64,000 bases of DNA from Rhineura floridana (GCF_030035675.1 NC_084489.1:20919501-20983500), one strand, 5' to 3'; positions 46,901-57,357 are shown, counted from the stretch's first letter. The notes: generated by a model from the sequence alone, not told the origin. Numbers and translations: made by a program.

Positions 46901-49900
46901 TGAGAAAAGGTCCAGCCAGCAATGCCGGACGGACTTCCGAACAAGCTCTATCTGATTAATGCAACACGTTTATATTTTCTTCAAAGAGAAAACGGACTAA
47001 CAGGCAAGCACCCTTCTTTCTATCTTTTTTTTCACTTGGTTTAAATTGTTGCAGCAAAAAGAGATTTGTCAAATGAATCAGCTTTAAAGAACTTCTGGGT
47101 GAGCTATAACTCTTCTCTGTTATTCATGAAATTAACAGCTTATCTCTGCTTCTATTGCAAAAAGCTGTCCTGGAAGTGCATTCTAAAGATATAAACAGAA
47201 GAGGGATTTCTATTCTGAGGAGAAAAAAATAAAAAATATGAACTTTGGAACATTATATTGTCTGGGACTATTCTCTTTTTGGTCTATTTTATTTTGACGA
47301 ATCTGCTTCTTCACGACGCCACTAACTGTTTTGATGCTGGGAACTAAATTTGTTTTGTATTCTTGAACATAGAGAGATAAGGCAGGCTGCTCTGTTTATA
47401 CTGTGATGTCATCAAGCCTGGAATATTAACCCAATTGTTGCTGAAATAAGAAGTGGTTCTTCTTTATTTTTATTTTGTTTTCGTGGTTTTAAAAATGGCA
47501 ATCAAGAAAGTGGCTGAGAATCTGGAAGTAATTATGTTTCAGAAAATAATGGATGAGATTGAGATAACGAAACAAACCCTGCGACAGGGCAGTAAGGAGC
47601 TGAAAATTGAACTGAGCAAAATGACGCAGGAGCTTAAAGAAATAGGGGATCCTGTGAGAGAGGAGAATGAGATCAGAGATGAGAAAAGAAAAAATAAAGG
47701 GAAGATACAAGCCCTGGAGATTGGAACAAATGTGGAATTGGAAAAAGATCTGGAGTTTATGGATATTAGAAATAAAATCTACTGTTTGGAATTTAACGTT
47801 ATCTCTGAAGAAATTAATGAAGATATTAGAGATAAAGTTATCAATGGCTTGGATAATTTTCTGGACTGGAATGACGTGATGGAGCTTGATATAGAGAAAA
47901 TCTATGGAATTAACTGCAGCCATGTGACAATGGAAAAACTCTCAAGAGATGAGCCAGTGCATTTTGTAAAAAAGAAGAACAGAGATATGACTTTACAACA
48001 ATATTTCAGCAACTTATTCAGAATCGATGGCAAGAAAATATTTGGGATAGAGGAAATTCCCATCAGACTCTTATTATATGACTATGGCTATGACAGCAAG
48101 ATTATTATGGAATACTGATAATGGAAGATTGGACACTGAAATTACTGGACTTAACAGGACTATTGAAGATGGAAGATGGAATTAATATGTATAATGGAAT
48201 AATGGCTATTGAAATTATTGGACCTAACAGATTTTGATGAGATGGATTAATTGATATGTTTATTTGGACTATGGTTATGACAATAAGATTATTATTATTA
48301 TTAACGAGATGGATTAATCGACATGTTTATTTGGAGAAAAATTGATAGATATATTTCTTAAAGAATTGAAACCTCTCTTTGACTTTTTGTGGAAAGAATA
48401 AAGTAATGTTTATGAGATTTGATGATTAATTAAGATAACTACTGGAGGAAAGTGATTTTATAATATAATTTAAGAGACAGGATTGTTATATATTGTAGAC
48501 CTATAACTGATCTGCGACAAATGGGAAGTCAACATTTTATTTTTTTGTTTAATCATTTTTGTTTTGTTTTGTTTTTTGTCTTTGAATGTTTTATGATTTT
48601 GTTTTGTTTGTTTTATGAAAATTTGAATAAAAATTATTGTAAAAAAAAAAAAAGAAATTAAACCTAGGTCTCACAGAACTACAAACCGATGGCCCTATCT
48701 CAGTACCTGTGCATTTGTCCCGACTTATGTAAAATACATGATGTACCATTTTATTTTAAAGTTTTCTGCTGAAATTGTGTTTCTGTTTGGGGTTTGGATC
48801 TAAATGAAGCGAGTTGATTTCAATGGGACAAACTAGTCACGGCTAACTTTTTCATTTTGATTTCAGTGGGACTTAAATGCAGTTTGGATCCAACCCATTA
48901 ATTCTATTCCAAAGAGGGCCTCCATCTCTTTTCTTTGTTTATAATTGGACAATGAACTCACAGTGGCAGCTGTTCTAAAGGAGGGCACACAGTTAAACAC
49001 ATTGTAATGAAACATGCAAGTAAAGTACCAAGCTTAATACACAGTAATATTTTGCTCTTTTAAGGTTTATCATCTACACAGTCTCTCTCACACACATTTT
49101 TATTTAGCTGGTCTATAAATATAAGACCTGTTAATCAAAGAAAAGAGACATGAAAGTGAAGGAGGTGGCTACTTACTCTCTTCATTTTCAGGATACCGAA
49201 CCTCCACATTAAAAAGCAAACTGAGGGCTCCAGGCTTTCGGTCATCTTGGTCACAGCCTTGCAGGGAAAGGTTGAAACTACCAGCAATATTGACAGGTTG
49301 CACCGCGTTCAGTGGCAATGTTTTAGGCTCATGACCAGGTAAGCAGTATTCTAGCCTCTCATATTTCCGTTCACAATTTGGTTTGGTATAGTTGCGGAAA
49401 AAGACATGTGCTCTTAAGTTGGATGGAATGACAAACTGCCATGTCATAAGTTCATCTTCTGGTAACCCCAATGGGTAGTTGGCAGACATCAAGGTTGTTG
49501 ATACTTCACTTTGAAATGTGGATTCAATAATACACAATCCTATTTTAAACAGAGAGGGAGATAATATTTGAAAGGTCAGTGTGCATGTACATTCATCAGT
49601 GACTTTGTAACTTTGTCCAAATTAGAGGTTGGTTACATTGCAGAGGTTCTTCCCAACCCATTTCTGGTAGTCAACAACCCAGCTGCGGCTAGAAACCTCT
49701 GCCAGCTGATCTGGATAGTGAACAATGCCTTGCTATAAGTACAAGTCGAAGCTGGTAGCAGAATTAGGCCCCAAAAGAAAGAGTATACCCAGACAGGCAG
49801 ATCTCAAAACATGACCACCATGAGCATTAAGGACAGCTTATGTGTTTAGCTTACTTAGGTGATATATGGGAGGTATTCAATCACTTAGCTTGCTCTAGTT

Positions 49901-52900
49901 CAAGTGAAGATAATGACACTGACTTGTGTCCCTCTGCATGTATATGGGCTTGTATAGGCCAATTTACTCTTCATTTTGAGTAAGCATCTTTGGTCTGGAA
50001 GAGTAAGTCATTCTGTACGGTCTGGTGAGACAGACTGAACCATGGGAGTTGTGCAAACGTATTACAGATCAACATACAGTCACCAGTGGATACAAATGAA
50101 GACACCAGAACACTGTCACCCCAAAGGTAAGACAAAGAAGAAAAACAGTCCATTGTCAATCTGGTTAAAATGATTTTCAGTTGGTTCTGATATGGTACAG
50201 TCTTCTCATATGACTTGAACCATTTTAGCTCAGAGAGTGAGAGAGTATGTGTAGGGAGGTTGTTTAAAAGCACACCCACATCAAGATCGCATTACACATG
50301 TAAAGTTCTTATAAAGAGCAATTTTGTCACAGGGTGCTTTCAAACAACCCTTACCCTTAGGTGACAGCATGGTGCAAGAAAACTGGATCTGAAAATATAC
50401 AGTTATGTTTTGAGGATATAGATCACATACTCATCTCTTAAAATGTGTGCAAAGTAACATGGGGAGGGATGAAGGGACATATCCATTCTCCTGGTAGTCT
50501 CTGGACAGGCCTCTAGGATTTCTAGATGGATGCATTATCCTTGTTACATTATCTTGGCACGTTCTTTAATATACAAATGCTTACTTCTGTTTAAGTAGCA
50601 GCCTACAGTATTGATTTAGTCCATTCCATATTACTTGCAACTCAGCCTGGAATGCTAAATGAAGGCCAGGATCTTCCCTTCGTCCCTCTCTCCCTCCCCT
50701 TCCAACCCAGTCCCTCCCTAATCTCCCTCACCCATTGTAGAACCAGAACCTTCTTAGAGAGGAACCCACTCTGATCAGTACAGTTTTCCTTCCACTCATT
50801 TATCAGAAAGCAATACCTAAAGAATCTTACTTAAAGATAGCAAAAATTGGAATTTTGACAAAACAATGGAAGCAAATCCTAAGCAACCTCCTACACTTAC
50901 TTTGTATGGAAGACCTGCTTTCGAGCTTAAAGCCAGACACATCAAGCTTTGAATTCCAAGGAAGCTGCAGGGTCAAGGTAACTCCCCCCTGCACCTTGAC
51001 CCGAGACACTGAACCATTTCTGCAGAAGTTTCCAATGTTGACTCTGTTTGCATCAAGACGGCTGCCAATGTTATAATGAACTTGATCAGAGCAAGTGTCT
51101 CCAGGCAGAATTTGTCTTAACCATGTAGAGAACTTCAGTTCAAGTCCAACTAGCTTGTCAGCTTTAACGTCCCAAATGAAGGTCCTGTTAAGGGGCGGTA
51201 ATCCAAAAGGCTGAAGTGGAACATCTCCAAAGGGACATGGTCCTAACATGCAATCTAGAAACATAAAGACATGCATAACTTAAGAAGGATCATCATACCT
51301 GTCCATCTAATCAAATTATAAGGGTTCATGCTTTTATCCCTGCATTATGTTAAAGCTTTTATGAATGCTCTATGCCCATTCTAACCAACCAACACTGTGA
51401 GGCATCTACAGTTTTCCCCTCAACTGCTACCCAATAAACTATTATTTTAAGACTGAAAATCAAGGTACCGATTTTACTGAAAGCACAATAATGTTAAGAC
51501 AAAGTATTAAACTTTAAGACATTACAACTTCAGGAGAAAGTGAGAAAATGGAAGGCTCTGAATTAGATGTGATGAAATACTATCAATGTTATAGTAAGAT
51601 GGGGGACATTCTGGCTTAAGAAGTAGGTACTATATGTGTAACAGTATACTTCATTGTGAGCTAGACCCATAATACACATCACACAGAAAAATAAATGCCA
51701 TATTCTCTGGTCAGTTGGACCCTAGAGAGGAGACACTTAAAAGACTACACAGTAGTCACCTGTTTAAGCAGGAAAAGAATCAGGGAACTGCTAACTGAGC
51801 CCATTCCAGTTTCATCCTCAAGTGAAGGGCGATGACAGGATAGGGAAAGCAGGAGGGGAGGAGAATAATTGGGGTGTGTGTAAGATGAAGCTTGCAAAAG
51901 CTCATCGTTGAGGGAAAAGGTATAAAGAGAAGAAGAAGGTTGAGCACTAGGTTGTTCGGTGGAAGGGACCCCTTTCTGCAAGTATTTACTTCAGGAGTCA
52001 GTCTACCCTCCTGTCACTGTACTGAAACAGTTGGGCAGCATATACATGAGGACTTCCCTATGTGCTGCTATGTTCTTTTCTCCTTTAGATACCCCAAAGC
52101 TCTGAAACAGGGTGTGAATAGATATGCTTTGGGCAGGGAGAAGAATGACTCCCTTTTCCTGAAAGCCAGGGGCATTTACTTGCATTGTCAATTGCTGGTG
52201 ACAGAGATCCAGGTGTGCCATCATTCCAGCGGATGAACCGAAACACGCATGCAAGCTAACAGTCTGAGAACTGAAAGGCAGATCAATCCCAAGGACGCCC
52301 ATTTTTCTTTTCCTGTTGCAAGTGCCAGCTTCAAAGAAGGCAATATTCTATTAACAGTTGTACAGCATGGATATATTCAGCGTACTAACAGTGTCGTCCT
52401 AAGCATGCTTACCCAGAAGTAAGTACCGATTAATTCAGCAGGACTTCACCCCTAGAAACTGTGTTTAGCAGGGACCTACGACATGTGGCTGCACTTGCTA
52501 GCCAAGCCTTGTTGCTTAGTAGCCAGTGGCAAAGTACAATCTTACCACAGTTTCACCGGATCTTGTTTCTAAGCAAGGATCCTTAGGACAACACATTAAA
52601 TTGATTGCTGGTTGTATCTGCTTCATAAAGAAATGTCTGATTTCAAAAACTTACAACCTTGCACATGTTTACTCAGAAATTGCATTGCATTGTCGATAGG
52701 GTTTGCTCCAAGGCAAGCAGAGTACTAATTTCTGCACCCCTTTCCATCTTATCAAAGCCTCTGTCCTGAGCAGCTTTTAAAAGAAAACAAGCTCTGGGTG
52801 TATGTATGCTGGGAGAGAGAGAGAGCTGCTCTCAGGACATTTGTGCTTTTGGGCATTAAGACAAACTACATACAAGAAGAGGCAGGGGGAAGAGCTGGAC

Positions 52901-55900
52901 ATTACACTTTTCCCTCTCTCTCCTTCCAACTTTTGAGCTAATCCTCCATGCCAACAATTAAATGGTAGTTAATAGTTAAGTGTGTCTGAAAGAAGTTCTC
53001 TTGTTCTGCCTCTTATCAGGCAAGCCTAAAAAACCCTCAAGAAAGAAATGAATTACCACACAAATGTGCCTGTTCTCCACTGGCCCTTCTCAGACCTCAC
53101 TCTTTCCAGGTATTTGCCTATAACACAGAGAGTGTGCTTCAGGGCGTATATGGCTCCTTAAGGCCACCCTGGGCTCCTACTGGGAGGAAGGGTGGGATAT
53201 AAAGCAAATAAAAAATAAATAAATAAAGGGAGACAAAGCATCATTTCATTCTTTGAAATTCATGAGGGAGTTTGCCAGAGGGGGGAAAGCTCTAGCCCCA
53301 CATGATGTTTAGGAGCCTCTTTGCCATCATAATACAAGCCCCTTCACATGGAACCATAGCCCCTGTATTACACAAATATTGCCCTTGGAGGCTCATGGTG
53401 GAATTCTGTGTTTGAAGCCTTTACCCTTGATTTTTGTAATATTCTAAAATATTTCCCATTAGAATTTAAACATCTATGTGCTTTTATATGAGGGAGACAA
53501 AAACTCCTGGCCAGTAAAATTCAGATTGTCTCATGTATGTAGCCCATTAGAGGGAAAAAAAACGCATGTAGAAGTGCATGTTTTAATCAGTTAAAACTGA
53601 TAGCACAAACAACTAAAAGCTTTTACTTGATTATTTATTTATTTTATTTATTTAATTTAATTTATATACCGCCCTAAGCCCAAGGGCTCTCTGGGCGGTG
53701 TACATAACAATAAAACAATCAGAAAATATATAAATACAAATAATATAATAGTACACATTAAAATGCCTGGGAATATAAAAAGGTTTTCACCTGGCGCCGA
53801 AAAGATAGCAGCGTCGGCGCCAGGCGCACCTCATCGGGGAGACCATTCCACAGTTCGGGGGCCACAACTGAAAAGGCCCTATTTCTAGTCACCACCCTCC
53901 GAGCTTCTCGATGAGATGGTACTCGGAGGAGGGCCTTAGATGTTGAGCGCAGTGTACGGGTAGTTTCATATTGGGAGAGGTGCTCCACCAGGTATTGCGG
54001 TCCCATGCTGTGTAAGGCTTTATAGGTCAAAACCAGCACTTTGAATTTAGCCCGGAAACAAATAGGAAGCCAGTGCAGACGAGCCAGAACAGGTGTTATA
54101 TGAGCGGACCTTCTGGTCCGCATCAACAATCTGGCCGCTGCATTCTGGACTAACTGTAGTTTCCGAACTGTCTTCAAGGGCAGCCCAACGTAGAGCGCAT
54201 TGCAGTAGTCCAATCTAGAAGTTACCAGAGCATGAACGACTGAGGCGAGGTCGTCGCTGTCCAGATAGGGACGTAGCTGGGCTACCAATCAAAGATGATA
54301 GAAAGCATTCCGTGCCACTGAGGCTACCTGAGCCTCAAGAGACAGGGAAGGGTCGAAAAGAACTCCCAAGCTATGAACCTGTTCTTTCAAGGGGAGTGTA
54401 ACCCCATCCAGAACAGGGTGAACATCCACCATCTGGGCAGAGAAGCCACTCACTAACAGCGTCTCGGTCTTGTCTGGATTAAGCTTCAGTCTGTTAGCTC
54501 CCATCCAATCCATTATCGCGGCCAGGCAACGGTTTAACAGCCTCACCTTAGGAAGATGAAAAGGAGAAATAAAGTTGCGTGTCATCAGCGTACTGGTGAC
54601 AACGCACTCCAAAACTCCTGATGACCGCACCCAGCGGCTTCATATAGATGTTAAAAAGCATGGGGGACAGTACCGATCCTTGTGGGACTCCACAATGGAG
54701 AGTCCAGGGTGTCGAGCAGTGTTCCCCAAGCACTATCTTCTGTTGACGACCCACCAAGTAGGAGCGGAGCCACTGCCAAGCAGTACCCCCAACTCCCAAC
54801 TCCGTGAGCCTTCCCAGAAGGATACCATGGTCGATGGTATCGAAAGCAGCTGAGAGATCAAGGAGAATCAACAGGGTCACACTCCCCCTGTCCCTCTCCC
54901 TGCAAAGGTCATCATACAGGGCGACCAAGGCTGTTTCGGTACCAAACCCAGGCCTAAAACCGGATTGAAACGGATCGAGATAATCAGTGTCATCCAAGAG
55001 CCCCTGCAGCTGGCCGGCCACCACCCATTCCAGAACCTTGCCCAGGAACGGAACATTCGCCACAGGTCTATAGTTGTTCAAGTTATCTGGGTCCAAGGAG
55101 GGTTTCTTCAGGAGCGGTCTCACTACCGCCGCTTTTAGGCAGTCAGGGACCACTCCCTCTCGCAAAGAGGCATTGATTACCTCCTTGGTCCAGCCGGCGG
55201 TTCCGGTCCTGCCAGCTTTCACCAGCCAAGAGGGGCAAGGATCCAGCACAGACGTGGTCGCCTGCACCAGTCCAAGGATCTTGTCAACATCCTCAAGCTG
55301 CACCAACTGAAACTCATCCAATAAATGAGGACAAGACCGTGATCTGGATGCTTCATTGAATCCAACTGCTATAATATTGGAGTCTAAGTTCCGACGAATG
55401 CAAGCGATCTTATCTTGGAAGTGTCCAGCGAACTCTTCACAGCGGGCTACAGATGAATCTATAGTATCCCGAGGGCCAAGATGTAAAAGCCCTCGTACAG
55501 TTTTAAAAAGCTCCGCTGGGCGGGAGAGTGATGCCTTAATACTGACAGCAAAATAACTTTTTTGCTGCCCTCACCGCTGCTACATATCGCTTAGAGCAGG
55601 CACTTACCAAGGCATAATTGCATTCATCGGGAGTCCGCCTCCATCTGCACTCAAGCCTCCTCCTCTCTTGCTTCATCGCTCTCAGCTCCGAGGTATACCA
55701 TGGAGCTGTATGAGCTCTACATAGGAGGGGGCGCATGGGAGCGATCGTGTCAACCGCCCGGGTCATCTCCGTATTCCACAGTTCAACCAGGGCTTCAACA
55801 GGAGCGCCAGTCTTCTCAGTCGGAAAATCCCCCAGAGCCTTTTGGAAACCCTCAGGATCCATTAATCTCCGAGGGCGGACCAATTTAATAGGTCCCCCAC

Positions 55901-57166
55901 CCTTGCAGAGGGAAAGGGTCGCCGTAAGCCTAAACCTCAGCAAGCGGTGATCTGTCCATGACAATGGGGTAGATGAAAAAACCCCAACCTCCAGATCACC
56001 ATCTCCCTGTCCAGTGGCGAAGATCAAATCAAGGGTATGTCCCGACACATGCGTTGGGCCAGTAACAAACTGAGACAGCCCCATGGTTGTCATGGACACC
56101 ATAAAGTCCTGAGCTGCCCCAGATAAAGCAGTCTCGGCATGGACGTTGAAGTCCCCCAGTACCAACAGTCTAGGGGACTGCAACAATACCTCCGAGACTA
56201 CCTCTGTCAGCTCAGTTAGGGAATTTGTTGAGCAGCAGGGCGGGCGGTACACCAACAAAATTCCCAGCCTGTCTCTCTGGCCCAGCACAAGGTGGAGACA
56301 CTCCAAACCAGTCGTCACGTGTACAGGGTGCTCGGTGAGTGAGAAAGAACTCCTATAGACCACGGCAACCCCACCTCCCCGACATTCGGCTCTACCATGA
56401 TGCTGAACCGCATACCCAGGTGGGCAAAGCTGGGTAAGAGCAACTCCTCCCATATCACCCAGTGTTGGACTATGACCTGGGAGGCCAGGGTTTGAATCCT
56501 CACACAGCCATGAAGCTCACTGGGTGACCTTGGGCCCGTCACTGCCTCTCAGCCTCAGAGGAAGGCAATGGTAAACAACCTCTGAATACCACTTACCATG
56601 AAAACCCTATTCATAGGGTCGCCATAAGTCGAGACCGACTTGAAGGCAGTCCATTTCATTTTTTTTTATGGTAGTACAGACAATATATTATATAGATGAA
56701 TCAATTAAAAGGGAGATAATGTAGTCAGTTCAGTGTTCTTTAAAATTATTTTACAGCCCTAAGCCCTCCACATTACTTCCATGTGCTGTAGAACATCTAG
56801 CACATTATTAGCAAGAAGCATGATTTCACCCAAGCAGCAGTAGCTGTAAACTGGACGGTTACACTTTAGGCTTCTGGCATGCAGGTCAAGCTGATAAATA
56901 TCCAAGTTACTATCCAAGGTTAATGAAAAACCTCCTTTAAGAGTGGATAATCTAGCTCAACTTACCAATGTTCTTCTCAATCACCAAGATCCAATATTTC
57001 TCCGGTGTTCGACAATCAAAAGTAAAATTAAGCCGCTGGCCAGGATCTATTTTCAGTTCAGAAAGTTGCTGCTTTCCTCCAACGCGCAGTACACAGTTTG
57101 TTGAAGGTGCAGGTTTAATCCTTACTGTTATATTCTCACCACGAAGAAGGGAGATTTCAAAGGCAC
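31525..57166 (-). CDS. CDCP1: CUB domain-containing protein 1, exons 2-9 (exon 1 outside window)
   Basis: A type I membrane glycoprotein with CUB-like extracellular domains. In mammals it is a Src-family kinase substrate that recruits PKC-delta and affects cell adhesion and anoikis. Eight exons join in phase to about 800 residues, to which the missing signal-peptide exon would add roughly 25-30. Human CDCP1 has 836. Matches to the human protein are clear throughout: GPCPFG and LNRTFIWDVKA (exon 3), SANYPLGLPEDELMTWQF and FNLSLQGCDQDDRKPG (exon 4), FCPGGAIEKIQ (exon 6), LQTPNWLEGLPA (exon 7), a 20-plus-residue membrane span with VICC (exon 8), and SHVYAVIDDTMVYGHLL (exon 9). Many N-glycosylation sequons are kept. 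All splice sites are GT-AG. Nothing suggests decay. No promoter is in the window. Confidence 0.97.
31961..34719 (-). other. CDCP1 intron 8
   Basis: Mostly unrecognised sequence with one CR1 3' end (33,395-33,640). No further exon is visible. Confidence 0.85.
33395..33640 (+). mobile_element. CR1 LINE 3' end
   Basis: The sequence CTGGACTAGATGGGCCACTG, then CCTGATCCAGCAGGCTCTTC and the octamer repeat TTCTTATG is the standard reptile CR1 3' terminus. It is 5'-truncated. Confidence 0.85.
34720..34807 (-). CDS. CDCP1: CDCP1 exon 8: transmembrane segment
   Basis: An 88-bp exon with acceptor TTTTCACAG and donor GTAGGTG. It encodes LAVIIGVVVGGIAVLAAIGL followed by VICC and a basic stop-transfer run. 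The paired cysteines correspond to the palmitoylated pair of human CDCP1. It starts two bases into a codon and ends two bases into another, matching exons 7 and 9. Confidence 0.95.
35583..35720. mobile_element. Palindromic hAT MITE, 138 bp
   Basis: The ends CAGCCTTTCCCAACCAGTGT and its exact complement make one long hairpin, flanked by the 8-bp duplication CTCTAGGG (35,575-35,582 and 35,721-35,728). The perfect stem implies a young copy. Confidence 0.92.
36118..38500 (-). mobile_element. Old L2 LINE copy
   Basis: At 37,851-38,159 a minus-strand frame matches the endonuclease part of the L2 at 55.5-56.4 kb (LVLGNLNVHTKASLLSG against LVLGDFNVHAETALSG). At 36.4-36.7 kb the L2 C-terminal region is traceable, and the tail lies near 36,120. 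It is heavily decayed, in the same orientation as CDCP1. Confidence 0.7.
39513..39878 (-). CDS. CDCP1: CDCP1 exon 7: membrane-proximal extracellular domain
   Basis: 366 bp, acceptor CACTGCAG, donor GTGAGATA. It encodes DCIFSLTPGPKAKFYLQTPN and LPAFVSVYWNITVPAKQVAQ, then a QHHFWVNITNC segment, closely matching the last CUB-like domain of human CDCP1. The sequons NIT (twice) are conserved. Confidence 0.95.
39879..40961 (-). other. CDCP1 intron 6
   Basis: I see no repeat or RNA gene here. Confidence 0.85.
40962..41348 (-). CDS. CDCP1: CDCP1 exon 6: second CUB region
   Basis: 387 bp, acceptor TCTCATTGCAG, donor GTGAGT. It encodes LCQMRPFSLVVPPSL, FTWKLRAPADTSIEIRSP, LGLFCPGGAIEKIQMKDN and VTITLKTYG, aligned with human residues following the mid-protein cleavage region. 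The conserved Cys pairs of the domain are present. Confidence 0.95.
41349..43962 (-). other. CDCP1 intron 5
   Basis: Contains a possible MIR and a short CA microsatellite (43,423-43,452). Otherwise unrecognised. Confidence 0.85.
41660..41900 (+). repeat. Possible MIR/CORE-SINE relic
   Basis: TTGCAGATGAGGATGAAGGA and AACTGACTCACCTAAGACAT resemble the conserved MIR core. It is diverged, and the ends are approximate. Confidence 0.45.
43963..44175 (-). CDS. CDCP1: CDCP1 exon 5: inter-domain linker region
   Basis: 213 bp, acceptor TTTTTCCAG, donor GTATGT. It encodes VDLTKEKNMNLTIYSKPTK, then PERLCLICIGRSNKCEPKVT and a SGVSYAITFLCQ segment. Human CDCP1 is cut by serine proteases at a Lys/Arg-rich stretch (around R368-K369) encoded by the matching exon. 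Here the linker is several residues shorter but still has Lys-Pro and Arg. Confidence 0.93.
44741..44856. mobile_element. Palindromic hAT MITE, 116 bp
   Basis: Inverted ends (CTTGGAAAATTTACTTTTTT and complement) enclose CAACTCCCATCAGCCC and its mirror. The 8-bp duplication GGGAGGGC flanks it (44,733-44,740 and 44,857-44,864). Confidence 0.88.
45940..46010 (+). repeat. L2-type 3' tail
   Basis: GTGAGCCACTTTGGGCTCAA followed by GGTATACAGACA and GATGATGA resembles the L2 3' terminus. Confidence 0.5.
46428..46562. mobile_element. Decayed palindromic hAT MITE
   Basis: Left GGGGTGGCTAAACTGG and right TTAGCTACCCC are roughly inverted, and the interior shows the familiar AACTCCCACCATCTCCAGCC core of such MITEs. 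It is older than the copies at 35.6 and 44.7 kb. Confidence 0.55.
46707..48651 (+). mobile_element. ORF1-only LINE (HAL1-like, L1-derived), complete
   Basis: The element has a GC-rich start (GGGACTTCCGGGAAGGGTGA), a roughly 790-bp 5' leader, one open ORF1, a roughly 530-bp 3' UTR and a poly-A end. An exact 21-bp duplication (46,686-46,706 and 48,652-48,672) encloses it, so both ends are precise and nothing is truncated. It has no endonuclease or reverse transcriptase. Mobilisation by L1 ORF2 protein is inferred from the poly-A tail and the duplication. The perfect duplication and open frame point to a recent insertion. Confidence 0.88.
47495..48118 (+). CDS. L1 ORF1-like protein of the ORF1-only LINE
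   Basis: An open frame of 207 codons from the ATG after CGTGGTTTTAAAA. An upstream in-frame ATG at 47,453 would add 14 residues, but the second copy at 63.2 kb aligns with the 47,495 start. The first roughly 70 residues are a heptad-rich coiled coil (MFQKIMDEIEITKQTLRQGS onward), as in the trimerising part of L1 ORF1p. The next part matches the L1 ORF1p RNA-binding (RRM-like) domain as I recall it from lizard L1: DIEKIYGINCSHV, EPVHFVKKKNRDMTLQQYFS and FRIDGKKIFGIEEIPIRLL. It ends soon after, so the C-terminal domain is missing compared with the family. Possible roles are binding its own RNA or interfering with L1. Which applies is unknown. Confidence 0.8.
   Translation: MAIKKVAENLEVIMFQKIMDEIEITKQTLRQGSKELKIELSKMTQELKEIGDPVREENEIRDEKRKNKGKIQALEIGTNVELEKDLEFMDIRNKIYCLEFNVISEEINEDIRDKVINGLDNFLDWNDVMELDIEKIYGINCSHVTMEKLSRDEPVHFVKKKNRDMTLQQYFSNLFRIDGKKIFGIEEIPIRLLLYDYGYDSKIIMEY
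49177..49539 (-). CDS. CDCP1: CDCP1 exon 4: first CUB domain, second part
   Basis: 363 bp, acceptor AAAATAG, donor GTAAGTAG. It encodes LCIIESTFQSEVSTTLMSAN, YPLGLPEDELMTWQFVIPS and NIAGSFNLSLQGCDQDDR, among the most conserved stretches of the protein between lizard and human. Confidence 0.96.
49540..50900 (-). other. CDCP1 intron 3
   Basis: No repeat or RNA gene is recognised. Confidence 0.85.
50901..51254 (-). CDS. CDCP1: CDCP1 exon 3: N-terminal domain, second part
   Basis: 354 bp, acceptor GTTTCTAG, donor GTAAGTG. It encodes CMLGPCPFGDVPLQPFG, LNRTFIWDVKADKLVGLELK, NIGNFCRNGSVSRVKVQGG and LPWNSKLDVSGFKLESRSS, all with direct human counterparts. Confidence 0.96.
53143..53227 (+). repeat. 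L2-type 3' tail
   Basis: CTTAAGGCCACCCTGGGCTC, then GGGTGGGATATAAAGCAAAT and a (AAAT)n run form the terminal part of an L2 LINE. Confidence 0.75.
54548..55321 (-). pseudogene. L2 reverse transcriptase domain
   Basis: A frame of 257 codons with the full palm: the motif A aspartate in LLDLSAAFDTIDH, GVPQGSVLSPMLFNIYM, and the YADD catalytic box followed by TQLY, typical of L2 and other Jockey-group LINEs. It belongs to the element at 53.6-56.5 kb, which is broken elsewhere. Confidence 0.92.
55536..56453 (-). pseudogene. L2 endonuclease domain, 5'-truncated
   Basis: A frame of 305 codons covering most of the APE-type endonuclease (GGVAVVYRSSFSL, LLVYRPP, GDFNVHAE, SGHTLDLIFATG, TDHRLLRF) and the linker toward the reverse transcriptase (KRYVAAVRAAKK). 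The first catalytic residues lie beyond the truncated end. Confidence 0.9.
56456..56668 (+). repeat. Sauria-type SINE abutting the L2
   Basis: A tRNA-like part with box B (GGTTTGAATCC), the central CACTGGGTGACCTTGG block, CCTATTCATAGGGTCGCCAT and a BovB-like tail ending in a T-rich run. It matches the SINE at 25.8 kb in opposite orientation. The head is slightly truncated where it meets the L2. Confidence 0.88.
56966..57166 (-). CDS. CDCP1: CDCP1 exon 2: N-terminal domain, first part
   Basis: 201 bp, acceptor AATCTTTCCAG, donor GTAAGTTG. It encodes AFEISLLRGENITVRIKPAP, LSELKIDPGQRLNFTFDCRT and PEKYWILVIEKNI, matching the segment just after the signal peptide of human CDCP1. It needs one base from exon 1, which I could not find up to 64,000. 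Confidence 0.93.
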
Positions 57167-57357
57167 CTGGAAAGATTTTTTAAAATGCGCATCATGTTTT
57201 TGGTTCCAGAGTGGTAGCTGTATTAGCCTGCTGCAGCAAGACAAGCAGAGACCCCTTCAAGACTAGTTAATTTATTATGGAATAAGCTTTCCTAGATTAA
57301 TGCTCACTTCATCCAATGTAGCAGACTCTAAGCCATGAAATCTTATTCCATTATACA

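Larger units (their letters stand above)
44176..49176 (-). other. CDCP1 intron 4
   Basis: Contains a hAT MITE, several decayed hAT and L2 scraps (about 45.1, 45.95, 46.05, 46.3 and 46.43-46.56 kb) and a young ORF1-only LINE. The remainder is unrecognised. Confidence 0.85.
53628..56455 (-). mobile_element. L2 LINE, nearly full ORF2, few breaks
   Basis: Minus-strand frames cover the end of the apurinic endonuclease domain (LVLGDFNVHAETALSG, SWTDHRLLRFR), the reverse transcriptase (NNYRPVANVPFLGKVLE, FRPGFGTETALVALYDDL, LSAAFDTIDHGILL, GVPQGSVLSPMLFNIYM, YADDTQLYFS) and the C-terminal region. A tail with TTTA repeats and the GGGCGGTGTACATAA signature lies at the left. The 5' end is cut within the endonuclease at about 56,455. 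About three frame breaks separate otherwise clean frames, so it is moderately young. It runs in the same direction as CDCP1. Confidence 0.92.
51255..56965 (-). other. CDCP1 intron 2
   Basis: Contains an L2 tail at 53.1 kb, a long L2 copy and a SINE abutting it. 51.3-53.1 kb is unrecognised. Confidence 0.85.

Noticed and set aside
47489-47923. 144-residue minus-strand frame over the HAL1-like ORF1
   Set aside because: It is a shadow of the plus-strand ORF1, which has homology and a second copy.
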